64,000 bases of DNA from Cymbidium sinense (GCA_021442155.1 CM038221.1:30533906-30597905), one strand, 5' to 3'; positions 22,633 through 36,199 are shown, counted from the first letter of the stretch. Translations and numbers: made by a program. Notes: generated by a model from the letters alone, not told the origin.

Positions 22633-23950
22633 TGTAGAAATCTTGATGACGTTTAGATGATCGTTAATAGATTGACAAAAACATTATAATTTTGTTCCTT
22701 ATTAAAATGACTCATTCCATAGTTAAGTTAGCATAAATTTATTTTAAAAATTAAGAAATTGCATAGAGCATCTAAATCCCTAAATCCATCATCTTTGATA
22801 GAGATCCTATATTCACATTAAAATTTTGGACTAAAATTTAATAGTCTTTAGAGACTAGACTTTACTATACTGTACCACAACTTTTTACTATCAAACATAA
22901 AAGTGTCAATAAATAACATGACATGACAAGCCGACATAAATCCGACTGCAAATTCTAGTTCCACTTGATCAAAATAATATATGGTTTGAGTTAGGATAAA
23001 AAAAATATCAACCTAATTAATATTTAAGTCAAGTCTGAGTTGAGAAAAAACCCAAAAAATAGCCCATTGAATTTTTTTAGTATATAATGTATTCTCTCTT
23101 TAACTATTTGTGAGCCTCTATGCCTCAACATGTTCAAGTTAAATAGTTTATTTTAACATAAAAAAATTATAATGAGTCATACAATAAATGAGATACACCT
23201 GTTCGTTCCAGGTCAATCTGGATTGTGCCATGTTGAGTTTAAATAGTTTTAGGTTGAGTGAAATTTTGTTCAAACACAAACTTAATGCATTTACCATAAT
23301 TGATAGTCCTACTCAAATAGATGGGACATATGAGCACACTATTCAAACACTTAAAGATATATCAAAAGCTTGCATTATGGTTTTCGATGGAAATCAGGAT
23401 ATATATTTCTCTTAAAAAATTATCACAACTCAAGTCTATGAATGACCACTTATGAGGCTTATATAAAAGGAAATGTCAATCGCCTTTGGTTGGAAAGATA
23501 GTGATGAATAAAGAAATTTGTAATACTTACATCATCATTGCAATTACAAAATGATCAAACAAATTCAAAATCATCTTATTTCCGAAAGTTGACATAAAGT
23601 TATGATAATCTTTCAAGTAGTAATATCTGATTTAAAGAAGGAGATTTTGTATTCTTAACTCTCCAATAATATTTATGTAAATATTTGGATTTAAGGTAAG
23701 TTGGAACCATTATGTATTGAATCCTTGAATTTTAAAAGAGAATAGGAAGTACTACTTACAATCTCGCCTTACCCCCTTAACTAGCTAAACTTTATAATAT
23801 GTTTCATGTCTTATCTTTGAAAAAAAATGTATTTAAATAAGCTTCATATTCAAGGTTATATAATATTTAAATATGTATTTGGAATGTGGATTGAAAGGAA
23901 CAAGTCCTTAAAAAGCATCATATTCCAACCATGAAGGTTGTGTATAGAAA
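22633..23950 (+). pseudogene. Chromovirus integrase relic, 3' part (unit 2 copy)
   Basis: Second copy of the 3' integrase. Its start is the duplication breakpoint, so RNase H and the HHCC remnant are absent. Recognisable motifs are a DRLTK-like block (about 22,660), PTQIDGTYEHTIQTLKDI (about 23,310-23,370), the FKEGDFVFL block (23,630-23,650) and the chromodomain-like end near 23,900. The open stretch 23,188-23,415 pairs with 6,631-6,858. An insertion of about 355 bases (22,730-23,085) splits the catalytic core. It was already a pseudogene when duplicated, since both copies share stops. Confidence 0.7.
22730..23085. mobile_element. ~355-bp insertion in unit 2 integrase relic
   Basis: Unit 1 runs straight from AAGTTTAAAATGTATCC (about 6,525); unit 2 has about 355 extra bases between AAGTT and ATAATGTATTC. 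TTAG occurs at both edges and could be a short target duplication. The ends are AT-rich and show no convincing inverted repeats. It may be a small non-autonomous element; the class is unknown. Confidence 0.45.
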
Positions 23951-26900
23951 CTATGAAGAGAAATAGGGAACCAAGAATTAGATGATGTATAAGAGTATAA
24001 ATACTACTTTGAAAATTGGATTGGCTGGTTCAACCATGAATCGGACATATGGCCAATCCGATTAACCTTAAAAAGCCCTTTTGCATTGAATTGCCTCGAC
24101 TCGAATCGATTATTCCAAATTAAACCCATTTAATCACTTTTAATTCTTTAATGAAATGATTAAAAAATTTTAAATAATAATTAAACATTATATTTTAATA
24201 AAATATTTTTAAAATAAATATAATTAATCTTAAAAACTTTATTATTATTAACATAAATTTAGCCAAATAAATTTATAGTATATCTACCAAACCACCATGC
24301 TAAACCACCACTTAGGTGAATCCTTAAGCTTTTTCTCAAGAAGCTTTTTTCTTTTATATAAAGAGTGTAACACTCACTTTTTTTATGATGTGTGACAAAA
24401 GGTTTTAGAAGTATGTTAAAACTTGATTTGGGCTATAGAAATAAAGAATTTGACTAGAGAGATGGACTTTTAAAATATTAAATGGACTTTTAAATATAAA
24501 AATCAAAGAATAACATTTTAATTTTTAACTTTATACTTTTTTATAACTTTTTTATAATATAAATAAATTATTTTGAATATATAAAATTTATTATAATATA
24601 TTATAAATATTTTATTATTATTTGTATTTTATGAAGTTTTAAAATAATTTTTTCACATTATAAACTTTATAATTTTATTATAAATTATATTAATATTTAT
24701 AAATCTATATAAAACTTATTTTTAGTTTTTAAATATATTTAATATACATATATTTAGATATATAATATACATATAATCATATCTTAATAAATTTTAATTT
24801 GATTTTTTAATTTAAAATTATTTTAATGATTGCTTATATGTATTTATTTTATTTTATGTTTATCATATATTTATATTATTACATCATTTCGATTATTTTC
24901 AGTAATTTAAATATTTATTTTATCATCTTTAAACCTCCTGTTTAACCTTAATTGAACCATTGAACTTTGAACCTCTCCTTCTTCTGAATCTTTATCTAGC
25001 CTAGTTTTCATAACCTTATTTTGGAGCAAAATTTTATAAGGTAGGAAGGATGTGACACTTTAAATTTATATTTATTTATACTTTATCTCATAAAAAGTTA
25101 AATTTTATTAATTTTATTTTATGTCAAATTAGTTTGAAAATAATTTATTAATGAAATGAATTAATAGATCATTTTTATTTATTAAATTTGAGGGAAATAA
25201 ATATAAATAATAATTTTTCATTAAAAAATAAGTTATATCATATTTTCTATTTAATTTAAGTTTAATGCTAAAATAAAATAATAACTTGTAAGTACATAAA
25301 AATGAAGTAATTAAAATTATAGGTTTTCTTTTTAATGCATAAATTTAAAAGTCCAAGTACAAATTAAATTAAAATAACTATACTTATAATACACTTTAGT
25401 AATTAAGAAGCTCACAATAAGCTAAGTTCATATTAATTTTCTATGAATTACAATATAAACTAGTGCATGATTGTTTATAAATTAGTTTAAAAATCATGTA
25501 CTTTGTTTAAAATTTAAAAAACACATAAGTCTTAACTAAATGTTAAAGGATTTAAACTTAATTTATGGCTTTCGAGGACACCTATAGTCTTCCTGTGTTT
25601 CACTGTACTAGAGAAAGTGATCTTAATATATACACAAAGCTAAATGACTCAAGGAACACATAGAATTTGTGCAATAATAAAAACAAATAGAATAATTAAA
25701 TAATAGCCTAATTATTAGGAAGTTGTGTTACAATTAATTACACTTGTTGTAATTTATTATATAGATGATAGGTGAACAACACTAATAGTGATGCCAAGAG
25801 TTACATGTCATGCCTTTATAACACCTTTTATTATTCAGCTCAAAGATGTAATACTCTTTGCCTCCTATCAATAACTCTCAAACTTTATTTGGCATCAAAC
25901 ATAGAAAAGGAGAGTCTTTATGAGATTACCCTTATCACTTCAATAGATCAACTGATGAAATTATTTATAATGACAAAAATATGGTAAAAGATGCCTTCAC
26001 CATAGGGCTATGCTTTAAGTCGCATTAAGTTATCTTTTATAACCGTCCATAAATCATGGATGATCCCCTTCAAAAGGTTATAAAGTTCATTAGTGTCATG
26101 AAGTATATGTCTCAAAATATGCAATTCTAATTTAGTACAAGACTTGACCTTGAGAAAAATAGGAAGCCCCAAGTGACTATCTCAACTTATGTTACCTTGA
26201 AACGATGTTTAGAAGAATTGATACCCCCCTACCAAGGTGAAGTGGTATGAAAGGATATCCAAGATGAATAAATATAAAATTTAACATTCCATGAAGCTGC
26301 GTTTCTTCTTTACTAATCATTTGCTAATGTCATTGATTAAAAAAGGATTACTTTAGTTATTGTACTAATGATTAAGGATGGCAGCTTAGATTAGTTTAAT
26401 TTTTGTAAGTACATGAATAAACATAAGCATGACATCAAGGATTATAGAGGAAAGCTAAAAAATACCGTTGTTAAGAAGCATAACATCATATAAATCATTA
26501 GAACATTGCATGTCATTAGTATATGAGTGGGTTTTATGATCTCTCACCAACATTGACTTGAATATCTAATTAAATTTGCAGTACATTAAATTAAGTTATC
26601 TCACTCTTATATTACCTTCATAGAAAATAATTTTTCTTTCTTTTCAAATATCTATAATGATTTCATGGTTGCTTCAATTATCATTAATAACTCTGAAGCT
26701 TTAAGAATATCAATTAACATTTGTACATCCATGAATATCCTTAATCAACATCATCAATAAAATATAAATCCATATTAGAAATCTCATAGCCATTAAGGGA
26801 TTTCTAGTCAGATTCTTAAGGTAGAGATGCATCTTTAAATGATAATGACTCTATAACTAATATGGGAGAAGAATGATTGTTATGTATCATGATGAATTTA

Positions 26901-28200
26901 TATTTTTTTTAGTTTTTCAAAATTTATTCGCAATAATAGTATTTTGGAAGGCCACTTCTCAACTCTTTTCAAGCCATTATCTCTACTCAACACCTTGCTA
27001 GAAATTTTTCATTCATAGAGGAAAATTTCACTATTTATGGCGACTTCATTCAATGAATAAGTGTTATCCCTGAACAATTAAAAATTTAGGTCATCTATAA
27101 AGGTGTCTCACACCTAAGCCACACTATGACACATGATATAGAAGACGACTCTTTACTAAAGCATGGTGATGGAGCTTTAGGAAAGGATAACAAAAGCATC
27201 ACCATCATACTTTAAAGTATATATAGATTAATTATCTTTTCTTTTATTAAGCTCCATTTCAATGCTAAAAGTAAATAAACTGAGTATGAAGCTTTACTAA
27301 CAAGTGTTTTCAACTCATAATAAGAGTCTAGGCTAAGGCTCTTCAAGTTTATTTTGAAGCTCAATGTCTAGTGAATAATCTTTCTGGGGAGATATAAGAT
27401 CATATATCTAATTAAGTCAAATATCTAGTTATGAAAAACATCTCAAGAAGGTAAAATATGAAATATCAAATCTAAAAGTTACCAATCACTAATATTCACC
27501 AAGAATAGAATAAGGTCACTAGTTGACTCTCTAAATTTGGGAATCATAGTGATACTTTTTATTTTTATAATTTATTAAGCCATCCATTCAGTTTGAGTGC
27601 AAGACAATGTCCATCTTTAGGTAATTTTTAACAGGAATCTTTATTAAAGCTAAGAAAAGCTTAGATCTTGAAGTTAGGTTAGCTCAATAATTTACTTTGG
27701 GTTATGACCTTTATCTTAAATCATACTTGTAAAACTTCTAAGATGTATGGTTCCTTATGAAGCAAAGGATATTATAGAAGAGATACATTTTAAAAAGTGT
27801 GGAGGCTTAATCAACACATGAAAGATTCCATATAATATGCAAAGAGGTACAGAAGTTATTATTTTATGAATTTATGCTCCACCATAAGAACCAACCTCTA
27901 AAATCAAACAACTCTCCATAATCCTTTGTGTCATAAAAAATAGATTATATTGGTCTATTTCTTTTGACATCTCTATAATATTATTTCATCCTCATTGTTG
28001 TGAACTACTTCACTAAGTGGCTGAAGCCATTACCATTGCCCATTTACTTGCCAAAGTCATGGTAAATTTTTATGGTCAGAAGTACCGACTAAGTTTAGCT
28101 TACAGTTACAAATTATCATTGAAATGAATTTTTAAAGAATAAGCTTGCTAACTTCTGTGCTAACATTAAAGAAAACCTAAGATTCTCAACTTTCTACATA
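23950..28200. other. Unit 2 relic DNA without readable genes
   Basis: Counterpart of 7,440-8,935 and 10,605-13,190. It is AT-rich with no conserved open frame. The frame at 25,772-25,987 is not preserved in unit 1. It includes the deletion junction with filler at 25,474-25,607. Confidence 0.5.
25474..25607. other. Deletion junction with filler DNA
   Basis: This 130-base patch stands where unit 1 has 1.67 kb. Its first ~65 bases (AAATTAGTTTAAAAATCATG and onward to CACATAAGTCTTAA) closely match part B of unit 1 at 21,450-21,515. The rest has no partner seen in the window. Confidence 0.6.
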
Positions 28201-28440
28201 TCATCATCCTCAAGCAAATTGTATTTATCTAATAGGAGAAATTATTCCTTACATTTGTGATGCATGTGCCCCTTTCTATAGCACTTGAAACATGTGATAT
28301 CTTTAGTAGTCTTGAAGCTCCATTTAATATGAGTGCTAGTAATGGTAGGGGTAGGCCTAATAGTGGTCCTTTGGGTAATAGTTTAGCTCCTATTATAACA
28401 GAGGAGATAATGTTTACTATCTACATGAGAACACAGTGAA
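28200..28440 (-). pseudogene. Retroelement gag with CCHC zinc knuckle, relic (unit 2)
   Basis: On the minus strand, 28,292-28,251 reads CFKCYRKGHMHHKC, an intact CX2CX4HX4C zinc knuckle with the usual Gly-His. The residues before it (THIKWSFKTTKDIT) are the same as in unit 1. Only this patch of the gag is recognisable, and stops occur on both sides. It is the better-preserved of the two copies and could help to type the element. Confidence 0.6.
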
Positions 28441-28745
28441 AAGCATTCTTAAATATCTGAGGCGTCTCACAATTAAAGGAGAAAAATTAGAAAAATAATA
28501 ATAAAATAAATGCTTCCTACATGGAGGAAATAATTTAATTTTTAAAATGTAAATCATGTATGTAATTTTAAACTTTTTAAATATAGACTTTCTAAACATT
28601 GACTCCTTTAATTTTATCTATTGGATGAATCTTTCTTAGCTTTTGATCTTAAACTTATGATAGGTACCATGGCGTTCGCTCTCATTTAAGGCCTTAACCT
28701 TGTTTTTGTAAAGAGAATATAATAAATATTTGCTTAGTGCTTTGT

Positions 28746-28750
28746 GTCAC
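28746..28750. other. Empty integration site corresponding to solo LTR 1
   Basis: The sequence reads TTTGTGTCACATAATC without interruption. In unit 1 the solo LTR 1 lies between two GTCAC copies at this position. Confidence 0.85.
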
Positions 28751-29759
28751 ATAATCTTAAGCTAACAAATGAGTCTTATACTCCATAACAACTAGTGGAG
28801 ATAAGCTTAAATAAGAAGGTTCTAGAAAGATTAGAAATCTTCTAGACTATACAAGAAATATAAGAATGGGACTTATAACATGATTACACATATGATCAAT
28901 TGGTCTATTATACTAGATTTACATCTTGCCTAATTAGAAGTACTACCAAGCTTTCTAGTTGCATATAAAAGTAACGGTTAGTTAGACAAGAAATTAACAA
29001 ACTTACAGACTTGCTTTAAAGATAATTAGATCTATATATTATCCTTACATGAATTCTATAAAATATACAAACTCAAGGGGAAATGATAAGATAAATTCAT
29101 TAGCAAGGCTGATGTTGATTAGTAACTTGTCTATGTCCAACATGATGGACCAAATGTCTAATTATTACTTCTGCTTGAATCAAAAACTAAGAATGTATTT
29201 TATTTTAAATAAACTAGTTTAAAAATCATGTACTTTTTTAAAAAAATTTAATGAACACATAAATCTTAATTACATCATTATCTTAATCACCAACTTAAAT
29301 AGATTAAGTAACATCAATCATAGGACAATGTGAAGCAATAAAAGAAAGTAATGAATATAATGCAATGCAATAAATACATGAGTACAAAGAGAAAGAAAAT
29401 CTAGATGCTACCGATCCTCCTAAATATCTTTATTCGAGTGTCTTCTATAAAACATGTTAATAACAACATAAAAAATATAGCTCAAAGCATTTCATACCAT
29501 GATACTACCACAAACTTGTATTACTATGGTCATTTCATCAAACTTGGTACAAGTCTAAATAATGAATATAATGGGAACATAAAGTCTATACAAATTATAA
29601 GTGAATAGAAATGTACAATATAAGAAGCTTAGTGTGTAAAGGAAACCTCTATCAGGTATAGACAAGCACTAACAGTCCAAAGGAGTCAAAGTTAGCATTC
29701 AAATAGTATTCAAAACTTCAAGTTCTATAAACATGTTAACATGAAGTAGTACATGATAG

Positions 29760-30030
29760 TCAAGCATGGAAAGATAGAGGATGATCATAATATCAATATG
29801 TGACATGGCACGATTAAGTTGTAATGTTAATAATGTAACATGATAATGAAGATCATTATGTCAATAGGTGATAAGGTATGATAAACATGATTTCAATGGC
29901 ATGGCATGATAAGGAACGTCATTATGCTAATATCTGATAAGATATGATGGCACTTAATGTTAATGACATGACATGATAAATAAGCTCATGATGTAAATAT
30001 GTAATATAGTATGATAATCACAAGATGCTA
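29760..30030. repeat. ~66-bp tandem repeats (unit 2 copy)
   Basis: Paralogue of 21,945-22,205 with the same CATGAT-rich units and the same unit number, so the array predates the duplication. Confidence 0.7.
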
Positions 30031-30469
30031 ATGAGATGAAAAGGGATAGTAATGTAAGAACTTTACATAAAATGATAAGAAACAAGGCATAAACTAAAAA
30101 AATTGGGATATCATTCTACTATGACTAACGCAAAATATATATAAAAAAAGTGCATATTGCATGATGATGGACTTTAACCATACATGAACTTAGCAAGTGT
30201 ATGAAAAAATTACTAGTATGATTTGTCTAATGTTAAACTGTTAATTTCAATGCCAAATAAAATAACATCTAATTTGTGATGCCTTACATAGGCAAAGAAC
30301 ATTATAAAAATTCTAATAAATGGATAAATAAATAAAGAATATACAGAGGGAGTTGAATATTAGAATATTGCATATAATTGGTTAATATAAATTAAATAAT
30401 GTTTTAAAATTAATTGCATTTAAATAATTAATATAATTTTAAATAAATTATATATCATATAAAAATAAC

Positions 30470-30735
30470 ATAGAATATCCTTTTTAATATTTTCTTAGAA
30501 AACTATTTATATTCTTTGGATTTTTTTTTAATATTTAGTTAAGCTTTTTAAAGTTATGTGCCTTAAGATAAATTCCTATTACTCATATTGCTTACTAGAT
30601 TGGAGATCCGACACATAGAATTGGCTATTTTACATAACAAGACATAGGTTTTTGGCATCACATATGATCCTTATAAGAGTTAGAAGGTACAAGATCAACT
30701 GCAAATGGATTAGAATTGCTAGAACTTGAATCTAA
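30470..30735. other. Unassigned DNA left of solo LTR 2
   Basis: This is the sequence following the duplicated block. It has no similarity that I could see to the rest of the window and no gene. It would be contiguous with 38,208 onward before the LTR insertion. Confidence 0.45.
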
Positions 30736-30740
30736 GATGT
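30736..30740. repeat. Target-site duplication GATGT, left
   Basis: GATGT directly before TGTGGTATTTTATTTT; matched at 38,203-38,207. Confidence 0.85.
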
Positions 30741-32314
30741 TGTGGTATTTTATTTTCATCTTCAATATCTAAAATAAAATTTAAAATGAAGACAAAAATA
30801 AAAACACTTTGGTAGGACACCACGTAGATCTATAGATATTCTTATTAGGATGATCGTATGCGACATTGAGGAATGATGTACTATCTCGAGAGACAGAAGT
30901 CATCATCCTACAATGGACCTAATCACCTAATAAGGACTCCTAAGGACAATGGGTCTTCGGATGTACCAAAGATTCTTCCCCTGCTTTACATAGAAACATA
31001 AAGTAGGGTTTATTTTAAATTGGGATCATTAAGTTCCCTATAGAGGCAAGCCCACATAGTTAATTACATCTTAAAGAATAAGATTCCTTAAGAATACTCT
31101 CAATTAAGATAAATGATCGTTGTCTCTAAAGATTTCAAATATAGGACTATTAATCAATTGATTATTTTTGGAAGATCAAGAAGAGGGAGTTATTATCGAA
31201 ATCGAAAAAAAAAGTATGGGATGCTCACGATGCTAGGAGACCAAGCGAGCATCCCAAACTATCCTATGGTTGGGCTTTATATTTTTGAATTTGAAGAGAA
31301 TTATTTATTTGAGTTGAATTTTTATTAAAAATCTAGGACTCACAATTCTATGATACAAGATCATGAAAATGACTACGAGGTGAAGATTTATACTTAAAGC
31401 TCATAAAGGGAAAACAATAATCTCATAACCTAAATCTAGGGAGCTTTGGCGAGGGCCAAAACATGACCTAAATCTAAGACGAAAATGGGCATATTGTTTA
31501 GCTCCACAAGAGAGGATAAACTACCCAACTGTTGCACTTACAACCACCTAGGGGTGGCCGCCAGCTAACTCCTCCAACGATTTTAAATTCATGTATGTAA
31601 GTCTTATGCTTTTGCAAGATAGCAAGGTTGTTGTTTATTTAGAGAGAGACTAAGTCCTTAAACACACTCTCTAAGAGACTAGATCATGTAGGGCATGAGT
31701 GATGACTTAAATCTAATGCAAATTTTGTTGAGTTTTATTTTTCATTTTTGGATAATTTATTTGACACAAGCTATGGGATTCATATGGCTAATGCATGAGA
31801 AATTGGTTATGGGCCAAAATTAGCAAGAAGGAAGTGTATTTTCACCATTGCTCTCAAAGGTCAAGCCAAGTTCCCTGGCAAAGGTGGAAGCCCTCTATAA
31901 GCAAGAGTGAAGCAAGATGCTTTTTATGCATGATATAGAACATACAACATCCAGCTAAGGAGTTGTTAAATATTCTATCTTGATTTATAACCTAGGCTTT
32001 AGGTGAGGTTATGAGTTGTTAATTTTTAATTTTGAGTTGATTATTTGGATAAAAAATTTATTTTTCCCTAAGAACCAAATTACACCCAGGTCATTCATCA
32101 AAGCAAGAAAGAAACTAGGAAGAACATGTCATCTTAATGCATAAGCTAAACAAATATAAAATAATTTATAAAGCCGGGGGCAAAAGAATAAAAGGCCTTT
32201 GTTGTCGAGCTCCACCGCACAAAATCGAAAAAAAATGTGGGTAGCTAAGATCTACCCTTATACAACCTGAATTATGAATGAATTAATTACAATCAAAAAG
32301 GAATTCATGTTATG

Positions 32315-32385
32315 GGTGTCTTCATTCTTCTTTCTTCTTTTCTTCTTTCTTTGTTTTCTTCTTTTCTTTTTTCTTCTTTTTGGTT
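32315..32385. repeat. Polypyrimidine (TTCTTC) tract in LTR 2
   Basis: Near-uninterrupted T/C stretch of about 70 bases. The other LTRs have a shorter purine-rich equivalent on the plus strand (about 19,380, 48,140 and 50,215), so the tract is variable within the LTR. Confidence 0.7.
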
Positions 32386-35300
32386 TTTTGGGATGTGATT
32401 GCTCCAAGGCTTCACAAGATCCATAAGACATAATCTTACAACCATTGTTCATCCTAATCCTCCATAACATTCATTCCAAATATTAGTTGCAAAATTACAT
32501 GAAAAAGGAAAAGTAAATCTAACTAAAACCTGTAAAAATATAGATTAGCTAAACATACCATACAATCCCAAGTATGTATATGAATAAATTGGACTTAGCA
32601 CCCCACACATGGGTAACCAAGTCCACCTGGCCTATTTTGGATTATGTTTAGGGATATAAGCAACCTACATAGCGAAAGTATTTATATTTTTATTATAGAA
32701 CTCCTTAAGCATAATCCCCTATAGAAGACAATGATTAGAGTAAGATCATCCTATCATCCAATCTACGTGCATACACCCTAACATCTAGACTAAAATATTA
32801 CATCACAGAATAAAATCAGGCATCAAACCATGCACCACCGTAACACAGAGCTAGAAATGGTGACTTAGCCTAATATGTGTGTCATTTAAGGCTTATGTGG
32901 GACTTCTTAGCTAGGCTTTAAAGTTAAAATTTTCTAAGTGTGAAAGAGTTCCACTTATAGGGTGGTTTTATTTAAGTGATTTAACTGATTTATTAATTTT
33001 ATTTGATGAGTTGATTTGATTTTAATGAACCTATATTTAATTACTAAAGGTTGTAAAGAGAAAAAAAGAGAAGAGAACTTCTTTTTCTTCCCTACCTTAA
33101 ATAATTTCTTAGGTTGATTCATTAGTGATTTTTCTTTAGTGAATGTTTTATTGTGTTTTAATTAATCCTAAGTTTAGATTTACTTTAAATAAACATATTC
33201 AAATAAAAAAGATATTTTAAGATTAATTAAGGTGAATTACTATCACAAAACACATAACCATTTATTTCTTCCCAACATACACATGAACAAATCCTAAGCA
33301 TATCCATACATGCAATGCAAATATTTAGCACACCTTAATGATAAATGCTAAGAGATGTTGTTTAGGAAAATTTGGATGTTTCATGATGCATGATTTTGTT
33401 TAAGTAGAAAAAGGACTCTTTTATCCATTAATCAAAATGCACATTTATATGTATGAAAGACATATGTGAGTATGACGCCATTATTTTCTACACAAGGGGT
33501 GTAAGTACAAGACCTACTTGGGGCTACTTAAAGCCTCGCAACCCCGGGATGTCCAAACTAATATACCACTTTTCTTAAATACTTGTGCATGTACAAAAGC
33601 AAATGAATGGATGAAGAATCATGCAAAAGATTTTTTTGTTTGTTTATTTGGTTTGGTTTATATATATGTAATATAAAGATCCTCTTTAATTCATGACATG
33701 GGAGTGCATAGGAATGAACTTAAGCAAGTGATATGTTCTTTTCAAATGAACTATACACTTTGCAAATCCTATACAAACCCATGTTAAGAAAAGAGAAGAA
33801 AACTACATAAAACATATTTCTATATTATAACCACATGCAAGCTTATAAATATTTATAAGTAATATACTTTCATTTATGATCTTTGATTTATAGATTTTGA
33901 AAATAATTTTTGATTTAGTAGTGATAATAGCCATTCATATTCTTACTTTAGCCAAAGCATGCAATTTGACATAAAGGAAATATTTCATTCTAATTTGATT
34001 TTTTTTAAAAGGTATGAATGCATGAGTTCACATGGCAAACAAAATTTAACATACTTTGAAAGAGATAAAGTGATGTAATCATGTAATTTCATTCACCCTA
34101 ATTAATTCCTAAAGATAATCCTGTGAAATAAGGTTATTTAAAGTGAATCAAAATTATTTTAAAGAGATTTTTGTTTTAATTTTGAATTTGATTTAATTTA
34201 GAAAATGTGAGAAGAGTTTGTTGGTCCTAACTTATTTCCCCTATGGGTGGATTAGTTTAGTTTAATTTTAGAACCATTAGATTGATTTTATGTTTAGTTT
34301 AAGTTAAGGTGTAAATTAAATCCATTAATTACCCTTTACTTAAACCACTTTTACATAATTATTCAAACAATTGTGAGCCAACATATGATATGAAATCACA
34401 TGGAATTTAAATCAGCAATGCACCTAAGAAAGAAAGAGGCCTAATGTAATTGGCTCACAATTATTGATTAATTAAGATAAATGGTTTAATTAAGTACTTT
34501 CGTAACCTTCCCACACATGTGAGTTGGAAATGATTTCCTTAAATTAATCTTAGACTTTTGAACACCTAAGGATCTACCCAATAAGAGATTGATTAAGTTC
34601 AGATTGATTTTAAGAGTTTGATTAGATTAATTAAGAAGATAGTTAGTGGATTAATCCTTAATTATGTTTGAATTAAGGAAGAAAGGGGTTTAGGGAATAA
34701 CTTAGGGAAAATACCCGCAAAGCCATTCCATAAACCTCCTATCCACTTAAATAATGTTTAATTATTTTAGTTAAGTGATTAAACCACTGTTCACATGTTT
34801 AATTACCATTAATTACATTAAAAGGGTGATTAGGGATTCATTAATTTATTTCCCTAATTAACTCATTAATAAATTCCAAAAAAATTAGGGGATGCAGAAG
34901 TCATCCCCCTAAATATGTCTAAGAAGTTTGGAATTAATTAATAAAATGATTAGGAGTAATTAGGGTTATTAGATTTTTTTAATTAAAGCCTAATTAAGAA
35001 AATTCACTATTCAAAATTAATTAGAAGCAATTTTATTGGATTCCCCTCTAAATTATCTTTAAAATGAAGCTGAGTTTATATTTTTTAGATTTTTATATTT
35101 AATTATGATTTTAGGAAGTTTCAGTGATTAATGGATAATTAAATAGCCCTAATTATATAATTAATCTCATCAGCGCCATGTGGGATGCTAACGCGGTGTG
35201 TGCTTTCCACGTGGCATGGCAGGATTAGTTATTTAAGTTGCCAAATCCTATGCGCCGCCGGCAAAGGCTAGACAAGATCAATGCGCTATGAAGGATAAAT

Positions 35301-36199
35301 CACTAGATCTAACGTGTTTTAATCAGGATAGTCCATCCAACACACGCGGGATGGACGGTCCATGATTCATCCCTACCCTCGCCTGTGGGAGATGGAGATC
35401 ATCCGTCCTCCATAGCTTGATCTGAGCTCACTTGAGCTCGGATTGGGCTAGAATTCAACCCACACCATCTAGAAGTAAGGGAAAGAAGATCCAATGGTGG
35501 AATTCAATTTTGATTACACTTCCCTTCACAATGGACCAATGAATTTTGAACCTAAGCTCAATTTTGAGGCATACCTCATCGAAGATTATCACTGACACTC
35601 CCAACCATTGAGGTAGCTTCATCTAGTGGAGACGAAGCCCTGTTGAAGGTTTGAGAGTTCAATTTACAATGGATCTTCTAGTTGACCAAAGCTCCCTTTA
35701 ATGGCTTGTGGGTTTGATCTAGGTCCTCTTTCTCATGGCTTGGAAGCTTGGAAAATACCTTGGGTGAGCTCGACTTGCCTCCCTGATGGTGCTTGTAAGA
35801 ACAATTAGACTTTGGTGAAGTGTTGAGCAAAGTGGAGTATCCTCACACCTCCCCTATTTTTAGCATAAGGAAAACCAAGAAGGAGAAGTTTGAATGAACT
35901 TGAGAAACCTTAGGGAAGCTTAAGGAAGCTCTGTTTGGGTTCCTACTGTTCAATCGAATGCAAGGTCTGTGTAATGAATTGAAATGAGAGGGAGTGTATC
36001 TACCCTACTTGGATCGGACGGCCGAGAGCCTCCTTACCATTTTGATCAAATTGATCTCATGGAATGGGTTATTTTGGCTGTTACAAGCTCCATGTGATTC
36101 AATTTTGGCAAGGGAGTAGTGGTGTGGAGTTGCACATGTGTTAAATGAGGATGTGAGGGATTCCAAGTGAAGAATTCTAAGTGAAGGGGTCAATTTTGG

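Larger units (their letters stand above)
22633..30469. repeat. Tandem segmental duplication, unit 2
   Basis: Direct repeat of 6,433-13,755 plus 20,987-22,632, joined head to tail at 22,632/22,633. It lacks the solo LTR, showing a single GTCAC at 28,746-28,750, and lacks 1.67 kb of unit 1. It has an extra ~355 bases at about 22,730-23,085. The right edge is set where similarity to the end of part B stops (after ATAAAAATAAC). Confidence 0.85.

Noticed and set aside
32258..32470. Lys/Arg-rich minus-strand frame (nuclear-targeting-like)
   Set aside because: It is a translation of the TTCTTC polypyrimidine tract of the LTR and is not conserved in the other LTR copies.
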